DNA from: Volutella citrinella
Lineage: Eukaryota; Ascomycota; Sordariomycetes; Hypocreales; Nectriaceae
DNA length: 64,000 bases
Direction of reading: 5' to 3'
NCBI GenBank assembly: GCA_034401135.1
Contig: JAWZSP010000008.1
Coordinates: 2,046,001 to 2,110,000, forward strand
Part shown: positions 26,518 through 36,752 of the stretch, one piece after another
Numbering within the stretch: position 1 is the first letter of the stretch
Layout: each line of letters opens with the position of its first letter
Notes under the pieces: generated by a model
Seen by the model: the letters and a program-made list of their open reading frames with translations, nothing else
Told to the model about the DNA's origin: nothing
The model's database searches: none
Translations under genes and position numbers: made by a program

Positions 26518-26660
26518 GTTCCCGTAGCGGAGTTGGTTACCGCGCGGCTCTTAGTGAGTCACTTTTGTCCCGGAAGCTCGAGTATTGCTTACCATAAACA
26601 GTACTTTCACCACCAAGCGGAAGATATGCCGAGGTCGAGGGTTCGAGCCCCTCCGGGAAC
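26518..26660 (+). tRNA. tRNA-like gene with about 70-nt intron, isotype unclear
   Basis: The sequence folds as a tRNA. The acceptor stem GTTCCCG (26518-26524) pairs fully with CGGGAAC (26654-26660). The D stem is GCGG/CCGC (26527-26530, 26540-26543). The anticodon stem has CGGC/GCCG (26545-26548, 26628-26631), and the T stem is GAGGG/CCCTC (26637-26641, 26649-26653) around TTCGAGC. The A box TAGCGGAGTTGG and B box GGTTCGAGCCC are intact and a T6 run follows. Standard spacing gives 38- and 35-nt exons and an intron at about 26556-26625. The anticodon is odd: position 34-36 would be TAG with a pyrimidine at 37 and a T-T pair at 31/39. It may be a functional tRNA whose splice sites I misplace, a pseudogene, or a tRNA-derived SINE. 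Confidence 0.68.
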
Positions 26661-26665
26661 AATTC

Positions 26666-26671
26666 TTTTTT
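26666..26671 (+). terminator. RNA polymerase III T-run terminator
   Basis: Six T residues begin five bases after the 3' end of the tRNA-like gene, the normal position for a Pol III stop. Confidence 0.7.
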
Positions 26672-26824
26672 GCCCCGGTTGTCTCTGTTTTATAGTGCCG
26701 TCTCCACCATCGTTGGCCGTAGCCGTCGCTAGTGTTTACGAGGCTTCAGTCATTCCAGGACGTACTCCTATAAAACTAAACTGTCGCATTGTTTGAGCCA
26801 CTGAAAATCTATATTTTGGCTAGT

Positions 26825-28458
26825 CTAACCGCCGCCCTTCTCGCGGTAATAGTAGTTCTCGTGGTTGTTGAGCTTGTTGCTGTACGCCCAATCGTTCTTC
26901 TTGGTATTGAACGTCTCGTAGCTGCGTCCTCGTCGCTCTGCCTTTCGGACGCCTTCCTTGACTTGGTCGGCCACACCGGCCATGCCAGCCACGCCTCTAG
27001 GAACAACCTCCCGACCTCTGGCACCAGAGCGTTGGAGACGAGTATCTGAAGATTCGCCACCTACACCCTCAGCTTGCTCAATGGCCAGTTGTTCGGCTCG
27101 CTCCTCGGCGGATGGGTGGTTGTGAAGATTCTGGCGGAAATACTTGTTCAAGGAGCGGTGGCCCACTGACTTCCCAGAGGGCAGATGTAGCTCATACTCG
27201 TCACGGAAAATGACTTGGGCATGTTTTTGGGCATTGCCCCCCTCCACCTTGTTGCGGTGTTTCTCAACCCGCCCTTCAGTCGCAGAAGCGGCCAGATCGT
27301 CTGGGTCAACAGACGAACCTGAATCGTCTGTCTCCCAACCATCGCCATTGTCGTTGTCCAACTCTGCTCCATCTTCGCCCGTGACCCTGGCATCCCTTCT
27401 CGCACCCAACTTGGCACCGCCACTTGGATCATCGCCGGTCTCATCTTCTTCCTCGTCATCGTCAGAGTATGTGCCCCTGAAGTCATAAAATTCTCCAATA
27501 TCGAGTTGCTCGGCTTCTGTCTCAAAGGGAATCTTGCAGTGGCCCTTGTCACGCATGTGGGTTTGAATGCCAAAGAGTGTTGTTCTCATTTTGTCACAAT
27601 ACAAGCATTGGTGTGTGGCACCAATCTTGTTTTGCAGATGGCGTAGTAACCCGTCTAGGTCAACCAGGTAGTTCCTCTCTGGAATAAACATACCATGAAA
27701 TCGCTCCATGTGCTGCGTATTGAGCTGAATGCTGGGGGAGGTGAAGTTGCAAAAGAGGCAGGACTCGAGAGCCCACTCCAGATCTTCCGCTGGCTGAGAC
27801 GGGCTTGCTGGATCCGCGTCGCCCGCAATAGTAGAAGTTCCTTCGTCTGACCCCGCTTCGGCAGAAGGGTGGGGGTTGGATGGCCGCTTTACTGGCGACG
27901 GTCGTTGATCCGCGATCTTCGCTTGGTGCAAGCCCTCCACGACTTGGTTGAACTCAAGTTCAGCGTCGGAGTCGACCTCATCACGCGCGGGTGCGATGGG
28001 GTTTCCAAGAGAAAACGTGGAGCTCACAACCGATGTTGTCTCGTCATCTGCTCGGCTAGTGACGGGTTGCTCGGTTTGGGTCTCCCTTGCCTTGTGCTTC
28101 AGACTCGACAAGTGGTTCTGGAAAGCGTTTTCGCTGTAATATGTTTTTTCACAGACACTACAGACTCTCTCGAAGTAGGCTTTGTCAGCCTCGGCTGTCG
28201 AAGCAGCACGCGCTTGGAGGACTTTTTCGGTGAAGACATCGGCGGAAATCGGTGGGAGTGAGGCAACGCGTCGCTTGAGGTTGTAACGGCTGACAATTTG
28301 TTAGTGAATCCTACTACTTAAAGCAGTGCAAAGGAAGGGCTTGAAGGTAGGTCGTACTGCCAGTCACTTTTCATATGGCCTTTTTGTAGATCGATGTTTC
28401 GATAAGCGACCTGACAAGTGTTGCAAGTGTACGGGTGAGACGCTGAGGTGCCCCCCAT
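26825..28458 (-). CDS. REI1: Rei1-type cytoplasmic 60S ribosome biogenesis factor
   Basis: Two exons (28358-28458 and 26825-28289, minus strand) joined across a 68-bp phase-2 intron with a CTAAC branch point give 521 residues. Family role: Rei1 releases and recycles the Arx1/Alb1 export factors from late pre-60S subunits in the cytoplasm and probes the peptide exit tunnel. Seen here are four C2H2 fingers. The first is C12, C15, H28, H34; the second starts VCSVCEKTYYSENAFQNHL; fingers three and four are SCLFCNFTSPS and QCLYCDKMRTTLFGIQTHM. An acidic segment (SDDDEEEDETGDD) and a basic C-terminal region ending near NNHENYYYREKGGG follow. The start ATG lies just before the YTCNTC finger, as in orthologues. 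It is divergent from the HECT ligase gene and ends 165 bp from the tRNA-like gene. Confidence 0.95.
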
Positions 28459-29375
28459 GGTGTTGTTTCCTGTGCTCGCCATGGCGAGTCAAACGCAGGC
28501 CAGTCTGCACCTTGGAAATGAAGTGCAAGATAGTTAGAGGTGTCAAGACCAAAACCAGTCCCTTCCAGTTTGTGGTACAGCCGTCTGAATCCCGAAGGGT
28601 GGAATTTCTTGAACGGAGTTTCGCGAACTTTTGGTGGGTGATGGCGGGGCTTCTACTGATAACGTCACAAAATGGATGATAAAGGCGACTTATGACTGTC
28701 ACAGATTTTTTCCGGCCACCCCGCCTGACGCCTGACTCAAAGTGCCCGCCTACCAGGTTGGGAGAATCCAGAGTGGGTCCCTCGGTCGACCAATGTACCT
28801 GTTAGTGTTTCTTCGGTCTCCAAGGAGTATGGTACCTTCCGCCGACAAGTGGACACTGTGCTTGTCTGCTGGAAGCGCCCTTAGGTCGTGGTGGAATATT
28901 AATCCGATCCGACTTAACGCGACAAGATCGCCAATCTTGCCAGTCATACGAAACTCCGTAGCCCGTAGGACACCCAAACTGCCCTAGTGCCGTTTTGCAG
29001 TGGCAAGGAGAGGCCCACTGCCACCCCATTACCAGGGGCCGCCGCTGCTAAGCTCATTTGAGAGGGAGCAATACGACGTAGCAAGCGTCAGGCTGTCACC
29101 TGCTTTCGCGCGACAACCCCGATGCTCTTGATAGACGATCGACCCTCTTCCGTCACCTTGCCACAAGCAATCCCTCACCGAACGCATCCGGTCGGCTCTG
29201 GCGCCTCCGCCCATCGAGGCTTTGCTGCTCGAACTCGATGAAGCTATAACGTCACGACATGAGTTGTTGACAGTGTCGTCCTTTGCTTTGACCACGTCGT
29301 TTCGTGCTTGGAAAGCAACCTCTCAGCAGCCCAGGCATTGGCGCGGCGGCTGGATGCAAGATTCAACATTAGACT
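28459..29375. promoter_or_regulatory. Divergent promoter region REI1 / HECT ligase
   Basis: These 917 bp separate the two divergent start codons. The 10-mer ATAACGTCAC occurs twice, at 28659-28668 and 29246-29255. It resembles a CRE/ATF half site (GTGACGTTAT on the other strand), as bound by bZIP factors. A CCAAT box lies at 28790-28794. Small open frames here look random, and I see no other gene. Confidence 0.4.
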
Positions 29376-32300
29376 ATGATGTCTGAAACCCCTCGCGCAG
29401 GATGCGGCCTCCCCCCGCCACAGACCGAAGGCGACTTACTTGCTGGCCTCTGGCAAGAGGCCCCTTTCGCTCGATTGCCCCCCAATGCGCCACCTGAGCT
29501 GGGCCCTTACGTTCGCGACATTGAGAACCCTTGCCGCGTCTACGCCATCCATCGGGCAAGTCGTCGGCATGGTTTTCAACTTTTGGTGGAAAGGTATGTG
29601 CGTGATTCGCGACGAAGGCTGAGACTTGACTAAAAAGCATACCAGATTCATAGTCCAACTTCGACGTGGCTGTGGCAGACCCGACTGCAGAACTCCTACG
29701 TGCTTCAGCTGTCGGAAACGGCTCGCAGGCAAAGCGCCCCTTCGAAAATACAATGCAACAAGCGCAAGGACATTGGCGGTTTACATGGCGAGCCAAGATA
29801 ACCCGGAGGACAAGATATGTCCAAGCCTTCAACTATCTAGCGAACCTCCTGCTGCCTTAAGCACATTAATCTTCGCGCCCCGCCCATCGTCCATAACCCG
29901 TCCAGAGACTGCAAAAGCAAAGGCTAAGGTCTCCCCTCGCCAAAAGGATAATGTTGCTGCGGTTGGACCAATGAGTGCAAGAACCCGCTCCTCCCGATCT
30001 GATTCCCGACAAACCCCAACGCCCACCTCCACCGACATCCGGGCCCCGGAAGGGCCGGTTCATTCTTTGTCAGGCAGCGTAGATGTTGTTGAATCGCCGG
30101 TCAGCAAGGATCATCGTTCGTTCGCTGCCAACCTCTTCGGCACCATGGCCTTCAAAATGCTCGACTGGCTTAACCCTCGAGGTCTGGAAGCGATGTCAAG
30201 GCAAGCCTCCAGCGTTGATGCAAGTAAGCCCACGGAAACTCTGTCAACCACTAAGACCGACAACGAACAATCCAAAATATCTCGCTCGTCACATGAAGAC
30301 TGCAGTGACGAATCATATCGCGGGGCTACCGAGCTCGAGGATACTCGATCAAATACCCAACCCCAGCCTACCAGATCTGTGGACTCAGTGACATCATCCA
30401 ACGAGTCGGTACAGGGTACTGGTTCAAAAGCTCGGCACGTATCAACTAACAAGTCGCGGACCATACCGACGAAGCCCAAACGGACAAGGTCGCTCGAGTC
30501 TTATCCGAACCAGGTAGTCACGGATGATGCAAAGCCGTCCGTTCTATCCCCCTGTTTTCACGCAATTCACCCTGATAAACAACACCGATCCAAATCGAGC
30601 CGTTCAATAGCAGGCCGGGGCATCCCCGATGTGCCTGCAAAGCCTGCCTTCTTTGATAACGTCACTTCGCCCACCACGCAAAAGCCTCGAGCCACTCACT
30701 ATTCAACGGAGATCAACACCGATAAGCCCGTTTTCGAACGGCAAACCTCGAGCCAAGTTAAACAATCCACATTGGAACTCAAACCCCAAAAGGAACCAGG
30801 GAATACCGAGGAGGAGGTTCCGGAAGACTGGCTTCAAAATGCGCTCCCGCAATCTCTGACGAAACTTGATGTTGCGCTCATCGAGTTTATTTGCGACGTC
30901 TTCTTGGAGGACGAGACCTTCGAAAACGCCTTTGGGGGACTTAACAGTTCGCCCGACCTATGCTCCCGGCCCTCGAGGCTATCGGGACGGCTAGTTCGAC
31001 GAAGGATGAAGTCGAAGCCCACGTTAAGGGCCATGTGGAGCAACTTCAACCGGCAGTCCATCTTCAGTGTACTCAGTGACCCCCACTCGACGCTTTCCTC
31101 GTTCTCGGCGGAGGATGGACTGTACGACTCCCATGCCCTTTGGTATTGTTTGCATCGCCTTTCATCCGTCACACCAAGCCTAGTTGCCCACAGTCTATGG
31201 CTAGCTGCGGAGGCTTTCTTCATCCCAGACCGCTCAGTGCAACTGAAGTATTCATCTAGGCACAAGCCAATCCCATACCGATCACAACATATGCCGCTTT
31301 CTGACGAGGAGGCGGCACAGCTTATGTCGATCTGCCTGCACGCATTAGTAGCAGCGGCGCCAATTATTCCAGAACCTAGGACACTGTATGAGATCTCGCG
31401 TACACGCTCACATGGATTGACACTAGCTACTGGTAGCTCGGTAGCAAGACAGTCATCGTCGCGATGCCTCAGCTATGACGATTCATTTTCCAACGAGTTG
31501 AATATACGGCTGGCCCGAAGAGTATTCTGTGCTATCACAACCAGGCGCTGCTTTGCGGAGCTATCTGCTTCTTCCTTGCGGAGCACTACACCAGGGACAG
31601 ACGTCCTTGGTTTGTTGTTAGCCCAGCTCGATATTTTGAGAGATAACTCAAACCCCATGCTCGATTTTCCTTTGCCGGACCGCGAGTTACACGAGACTCG
31701 AATGCCGACGGTTTTACTTGACTGGGCCCGAACGATCTTGTTGAAAGATTGGGATGGTCGTCCAGCCTTCTCAATGGATGGGCCTTATGGAGGCGCCTTC
31801 TCATTCATAGAGACAATGTGTATGTGAACCCCCCTCCCCCGCGTCCTCGGGAATCCAGGATATCTAACCAATGGCAATAGACGAGAACAGAAACCTTCTT
31901 TTGTTGGCCGACATACAGTTTCGGGTTGATTACTTCTCAGACCGGCTCGACTCAATTGAGATGCCCATTGAATGGGTTTCCTTCGAATCCACAAAGTGGC
32001 GGCGCCATATTTTAGATTACCCCTATATTTTCAGCCCTGAGAGCCGAGTGTCGTTCTTTCGTTCGATTAATTTCGCGCGAATGAGCAGAACATTTGAGGA
32101 ATCGAGTTCACTCAAGACACGAATGAGTGCCATCGTGGACCCCGGAAGTCTCATAACGAACCCACATCACAAGAAAGTACTACAAGATCTTTTACAAACA
32201 GCTTCCTCCAAGTATCTTATACTCGAGATCGGTCGAGGGAGCGTGGCCAGAGATGCGTTTGATCAGCTTTGGCGGCGTGAGAAGCGAGAGTTACTCCGCC

Positions 32301-33355
32301 CACTCAAAGTTCACCTGGGAGAAGATGGGGGTGAGGAGGGTTTCGACTCGGGCGGCGTTCAGCAGGAATTTTTCCGGCTCGCCATCGCTGAGTGTCTTGA
32401 TCCACAGTTCGGAGCTTTCACGGTTGATGAAAGGACGCGTATGGTATGGTTTTGCCCTGGATCCCTCGTTGAAGATTGGAAGTTCGAGCTCGTCGGCCTC
32501 CTGCTGTCTCTGGCCCTTTACAATGGTCTCACTCTGCCCGTTACATTCCCAAAGGCCCTTTACCGAAAGCTTCTAGGCCATCCCGTCAATGATTTGCACC
32601 ATATTGCTGATGGATGGCCAGACCTCGCGAGCGGCCTGACGACGCTTATTGACTGGGACGAAAATGACGGCCTCATTGAGGATGTTTTTGCACGGACATA
32701 TGAGTTTTCTGTTGCCACTTTTGACACAAATGTCAGTCGCGAGATGACAGCTGATGCTTCTGCTTGGCCGAAGGCAGCGGCGAATCCAGAAGACGAGACA
32801 CCACCGGCTTCCGGAAACCCGGATAATGCGCCTCTTGTGACTGACAGGAACCGAGACGCCTATGTCAATGACTACATCCGGTATCTGACTGATGTCTCTA
32901 TTCAACCTCATTTTCTTGCTTTCGAGCGAGGCTTCCACGCCTGCTTGGACACTAAATCTCTCACGCTCCTCAGCCCTCCCATTCTGCAGGCCCTCGTTGA
33001 GGGAGTGCAGGAAATTGACATTTCGGAACTGAGGCGGTACACACGTTACGTGGGTTGGGATATGACTCATCATACAATCAGAGACTTCTGGTCGATTGTC
33101 AAGAGGTATGATGATAGAATGAAGCGAAAACTCCTGGAGTTTGTCACATCCTCCGATCGCGTCCCTGTCGGTGGCATGAAGAACCTGCAGTTTGTCATAC
33201 AGAAGAATGGAGAGGAGGAGGGCGATGGAGGGCATCTACCAACAGCGTACACGTGCTACGGAACTCTGTTGTTGCCAGAGTATAAGGACAAGGAGGTGCT
33301 CAGGGAGCGACTGGGCATGGCGCTGGAAAACGCCCAGGGATTTGGTTTCGCTTAG
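29376..33355 (+). CDS. AZUL-HECT E3 ubiquitin ligase, UBE3A/Hul4-like
   Basis: Three exons (29376-29593, 29646-31819, 31881-33355) with introns of 52 and 61 bp give 1,288 residues. HECT ligases take ubiquitin from an E2 as a Cys thioester and pass it to substrate lysines. Across the first splice the protein reads LLVERFIVQLRRGCG, then C87, C92 and C95. This matches the zinc-binding AZUL domain of UBE3A (LIERYYHQL..GCG). Residues of about 130-480 are Ser/Thr-rich and look disordered. The C-terminal 350 residues are a HECT domain, with the catalytic Cys in LPTAYTCYGTLLLPEY at about residue 1256 and the usual end near GFGFA. An in-frame stop just upstream of 29376 supports that start unless an extra 5' exon exists. 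The 3' end converges with the AlkB-like gene. Confidence 0.93.
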
Positions 33356-33606
33356 AGCGGAGATGTTCCTCAGTCAATTGCCGACAGTGTACTTAAGACG
33401 CAGCACGCCACTAGAGTCTGCCGGGTCAGGAGTTGACAATCGTCATAAAAACTGCATCATCATTGGCGGTTGGATTACACTACAGAATGTTGGCTAATGG
33501 TCCCGGCCAGTGTCCCAGTTAGCTCTTGGGACGAAGTCCTGCTGTGCATGGCGGGGCCAGGCATGGTGCTTTGTGATATGTTGAAGAAACTCTGGGTGGT
33601 TGAGAT

Positions 33607-34706
33607 CTAGTCCGTCATCTGGCGGACATTGAGGTTTATTCGCTTGTTCTGCATCCAGCCCTTCCATTCGTCGAACTCGCCGTCTGGGCGACAAGGCCAG
33701 TTTCCCAAATATTCGGGGCATGTTCCCCCAAGAACTCTCGGAACTCCATGCCATGCGTATCTAGACTCGCCTGTCATGTAGATCGCATCCCCCGAGCGTA
33801 GTCTCAGCAAAAGATACCCCTTGTTAGTCGTCTCCGAAGCAGGCTCGTCTGAGGAACGTGGATGGCTGGGCGCAATCATGAAAAGTCCATCGCACCCGAG
33901 GCTGATTGAAACCAGGCCCTTATCGGACTCCTCGCTAACATCCCGATGCATCATCATGGTGTCTCCCGGTGTGTAGAAGTTAAGAATAGCAGCCTGTGCC
34001 AAGGTCTCTGGGAACAACCCCCTAAGGAAGCGGGAAACATCAGAAGGGAACTCGGGAGGCGTCTGGCTCGGGTAGACGCGGTTTGTCCAGTCATACTGGC
34101 CGCCAAAGGTTACCCAGTGGAGGCGACGTTGCATGACTTGACGGATGGTGAGTGGTTTGTGGACGGCGGGGTCCTTGGGTACGAATGTTGGTGGCGAGTC
34201 GGGGCTCATGGAAAAGAATGACGACCTGCTGGGGTCTTGGCCATCGGGTTGAGGGTAAGGAATCTCATAGTGAAGATGTAAGTTGGTCTGATGCACCGGA
34301 TTGCCGAGATCACGGTGAATGGTATGATCCAGGAGCGTTTCTTGCACAGGAGGGGGTAAGAGTGAAGGGACGATCAACAACCCTAACACCATTAGACTAC
34401 GATATAATCGCATCCCGCATGTAACTCACCGGGAACCAAGGGATGCTCGAGTATGGGAATATCAGCCGTCACTAGGGAGGATAGTTCTGGTGAAAGTTGC
34501 GCGAAGCTGTGGGCAACTTGGTCTTTGGAGAGACGGTCTCTCACGCGAAAGCCAGAATCTTGCAGCGACGCGCGTGGATCATCAATTCGAGCGTCCTTGA
34601 GGAGTTCTGACACTGCCAAGTCCTTCCGCGAGAAGCTTTTCCATTCAGCTCTCATCTGCTCCGATGGCTGCTCGTGGGCATCCAGTTCTGTGAGGTTTAG
34701 CGGCAT
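33607..34706 (-). CDS. AlkB-like 2-oxoglutarate/Fe(II) dioxygenase, ALKBH1 type
   Basis: Exons 34430-34706 and 33607-34382 with a 47-bp intron (GTGAGT...TTAG) encode 350 residues. AlkB proteins oxidatively demethylate nucleic acids; ALKBH1 relatives act on tRNA or DNA. Active-site residues are visible: H238 and D240 in MMMHRDVSEE, H304 in YAWHGVPRV, and R340/R346 in RINLNVRQM, the Arg that binds 2-oxoglutarate together with the AlkB-specific Arg. The segment ILNFYTPGDTMMMHRD precedes the iron site, as in the family. The ATG at 34706 is used because the codons upstream include no earlier ATG. It shares a 556-bp divergent promoter with the GTPase gene. The substrate cannot be told from sequence. 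Confidence 0.92.
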
Positions 34707-35262
34707 CTTGACCAACTAAGGCCGGGGGAGCTAGATCGACGACAACCCAAGAGCAGAGGAGTTGGAACCAATTATGTCAGTACAGGTGCTCAGGAAACTG
34801 CCGCGATGGACTGCTTTGGGTTTCGTTCAAATATGGTCGGGTGGTTTGTTGACCAGTTACCTCACAGGCCCGCTCGAAGCCCGTAGCAATTTGGCAGTCA
34901 CGTGCCCCCCTCGTTCAGGAACTTCGAGTGCATCCCAGGCCTGTGACGAGAATCCATTTTTCGCATGAAGCGGCACGTTGACTACACATTCCGGATAAAA
35001 ACAGGACCAAGCTCCCTAGGATTGATCATTCTACAACAACGGCCATTTCCTGACCAGCAGCCCTCGCTGCGGGCATTTGGTGAGACTTGCTGCGAGGGCA
35101 TGTAGATGACCTAGGTATGGATGTGTCTGAAATCATTAATCCGTCACCCACTGAGTGTTTGCTTAGATGGATGCCTGTAGGTTTCTCTAACTATCGATAG
35201 ATATAACTCGGAATTAGCGCCTGTGCAGTGGCTCTCCAAGTTGACCCTTGTGGCTCTTTACC
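34707..35262. promoter_or_regulatory. Divergent promoter region AlkB-like / EngB-type GTPase
   Basis: The two start codons are 556 bp apart. A CCAAT box lies at 34768-34772. I see no other gene or structured element. Confidence 0.4.
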
Positions 35263-36519
35263 ATGCTTCGTCTCGGGCTGTCGCGGCTTCTGAGCACGAC
35301 CCAAAAGCCCTGGACGCCTGGGCTGCCATCTTACCAACCCACGGCTGCATATATATTCACGTCGGCCCGTCTGGAAGTCCGTGTGAGGCCTCGGATGCGT
35401 GGTGCTGGGCAGCAGCTGGCACGCAGAGTGGAACACGCAGGTGAAGAAGCCCAGCCAAACACGACGACCTCACCAGAAGACGTCGCCACATCTGGAAATC
35501 AGCCCAATGTCCGTGAAAGGGGGCCCCAGTCGAAAGTGCCAGTGCCTGGAACCACAGAGCGAGCTCCCTCGCTAGCCACGGCTGTGAAGCCCCCGACTAA
35601 AAAGCTGCGGGGCATGAAGCCTTTGCAGCAGCTTCTCTATCAACAAGAGTCAATATGTCTCCCGCCAGGTGCTACATCGCCGGTTGATGCGACCCAAAGA
35701 GATAAATCTCCAATAAGTGCGTCTGGGAAGTTTTTCGAACAGCCGTACCGTTTCCTTTACTCAGCGTCGACTCTCCGTCAACATCCTCGAAATGACCACG
35801 TGCCGGAACTCATGATCCTGGGAGCATCCAACGCAGGCAAATCCTCGTTTCTGAACGCCCTCATCGGCAGTGCAAATGCAGCGAGGGTGAGCCACCGACC
35901 AGGGAGGACAGTTACGATGAATGCTTACGGTGTCGGGCCTCGACCCAAGACACCACCGAGTTTGGTGAAAAAGGGCGACCCTCCGCCACAGCATAGCCTT
36001 GTGCTTATCGATACCCCCGGCTACGGATTCAAGAGTAAGGCGGATTGGGGCGACACTGTTCTCAAGTTCCTCAATATGAGGCAAATGCTTCGCGGCGCGG
36101 TACTTCTGATCCCGGCCGACAAAAAGCTTCAAGAAATGGACCGATGGATGCTTCAAACCCTTGCACAGTCAAATACGCGAACACTGGTAATTCTCACCAA
36201 GGCAGACAAGCCTGGTCTAGATTGGGCCAACAAATGTACCTCGCTCGCATCGGTGGTGCAAGACGCCATGCTCAAACTATGGAATCCAGCTACCAGTGGG
36301 TGGAGGGAAGGATCGGATATGGCCTTTGACGTTTTTGCTACTGCTGCAAACATGGGCGTATCTACACGCCTTGGGAATGGAGCTGGCATTGGTGGAGTGA
36401 GGCTGGCGATGCTTGAGATGGCAGGCTTTTCCTTGAAAGACAAGGTAGAGAAGCAGCCCGAGACACAGGCGTATGTCGGCCCCATTGTATCCTTCGACGA
36501 TATTCAGTGGAAGAGCTGA
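35263..36519 (+). CDS. EngB/YihA-type GTPase, probably mitochondrial (Mrx8/GTPBP8-like)
   Basis: A single exon encodes 418 residues from the ATG at 35263. The N-terminus MLRLGLSRLLSTTQ is basic and lacks acidic residues, as in a mitochondrial presequence. After a variable linker the EngB-type G domain shows G1 GASNAGKSS (about 187-195), switch GRTVTMNAY, G3 DTPGYG (about 240-245) and G4 TKAD (about 302-305). Bacterial EngB and mitochondrial relatives assist large ribosomal subunit assembly. Fungal members are reported in the mitochondrial gene-expression machinery. Here a mitoribosome role is inferred from the presequence and family. It converges on the zinc protein gene with 233 bp between stops. 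Confidence 0.9.
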   Translation: MLRLGLSRLLSTTQKPWTPGLPSYQPTAAYIFTSARLEVRVRPRMRGAGQQLARRVEHAGEEAQPNTTTSPEDVATSGNQPNVRERGPQSKVPVPGTTERAPSLATAVKPPTKKLRGMKPLQQLLYQQESICLPPGATSPVDATQRDKSPISASGKFFEQPYRFLYSASTLRQHPRNDHVPELMILGASNAGKSSFLNALIGSANAARVSHRPGRTVTMNAYGVGPRPKTPPSLVKKGDPPPQHSLVLIDTPGYGFKSKADWGDTVLKFLNMRQMLRGAVLLIPADKKLQEMDRWMLQTLAQSNTRTLVILTKADKPGLDWANKCTSLASVVQDAMLKLWNPATSGWREGSDMAFDVFATAANMGVSTRLGNGAGIGGVRLAMLEMAGFSLKDKVEKQPETQAYVGPIVSFDDIQWKS

Positions 36520-36752
36520 AGGTTGAGCGGCGAGAGCGTTTGTTGGAATGATCACAAGACGATTTACTTCCTGTATAACCACATTTTGTTTTAATAATCG
36601 TGTCTTCATACCCAGATAATCCTACCCAAGATTTGAGATATCCCGGGTTTAACATACACTGCGACAGCTTGCCGCAGCGTTTAAAATTGACGGCGTCGCT
36701 GCTTTTTTGGGCACACCCCCCTCCCTCTCGGAAACAGAAGATGGGCCCTGCC

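Noticed and set aside
26533..26796. Plus-strand frame of 87 codons over the tRNA-like region
   Set aside because: It overlaps the tRNA stems and B box; the structural reading explains the sequence better.
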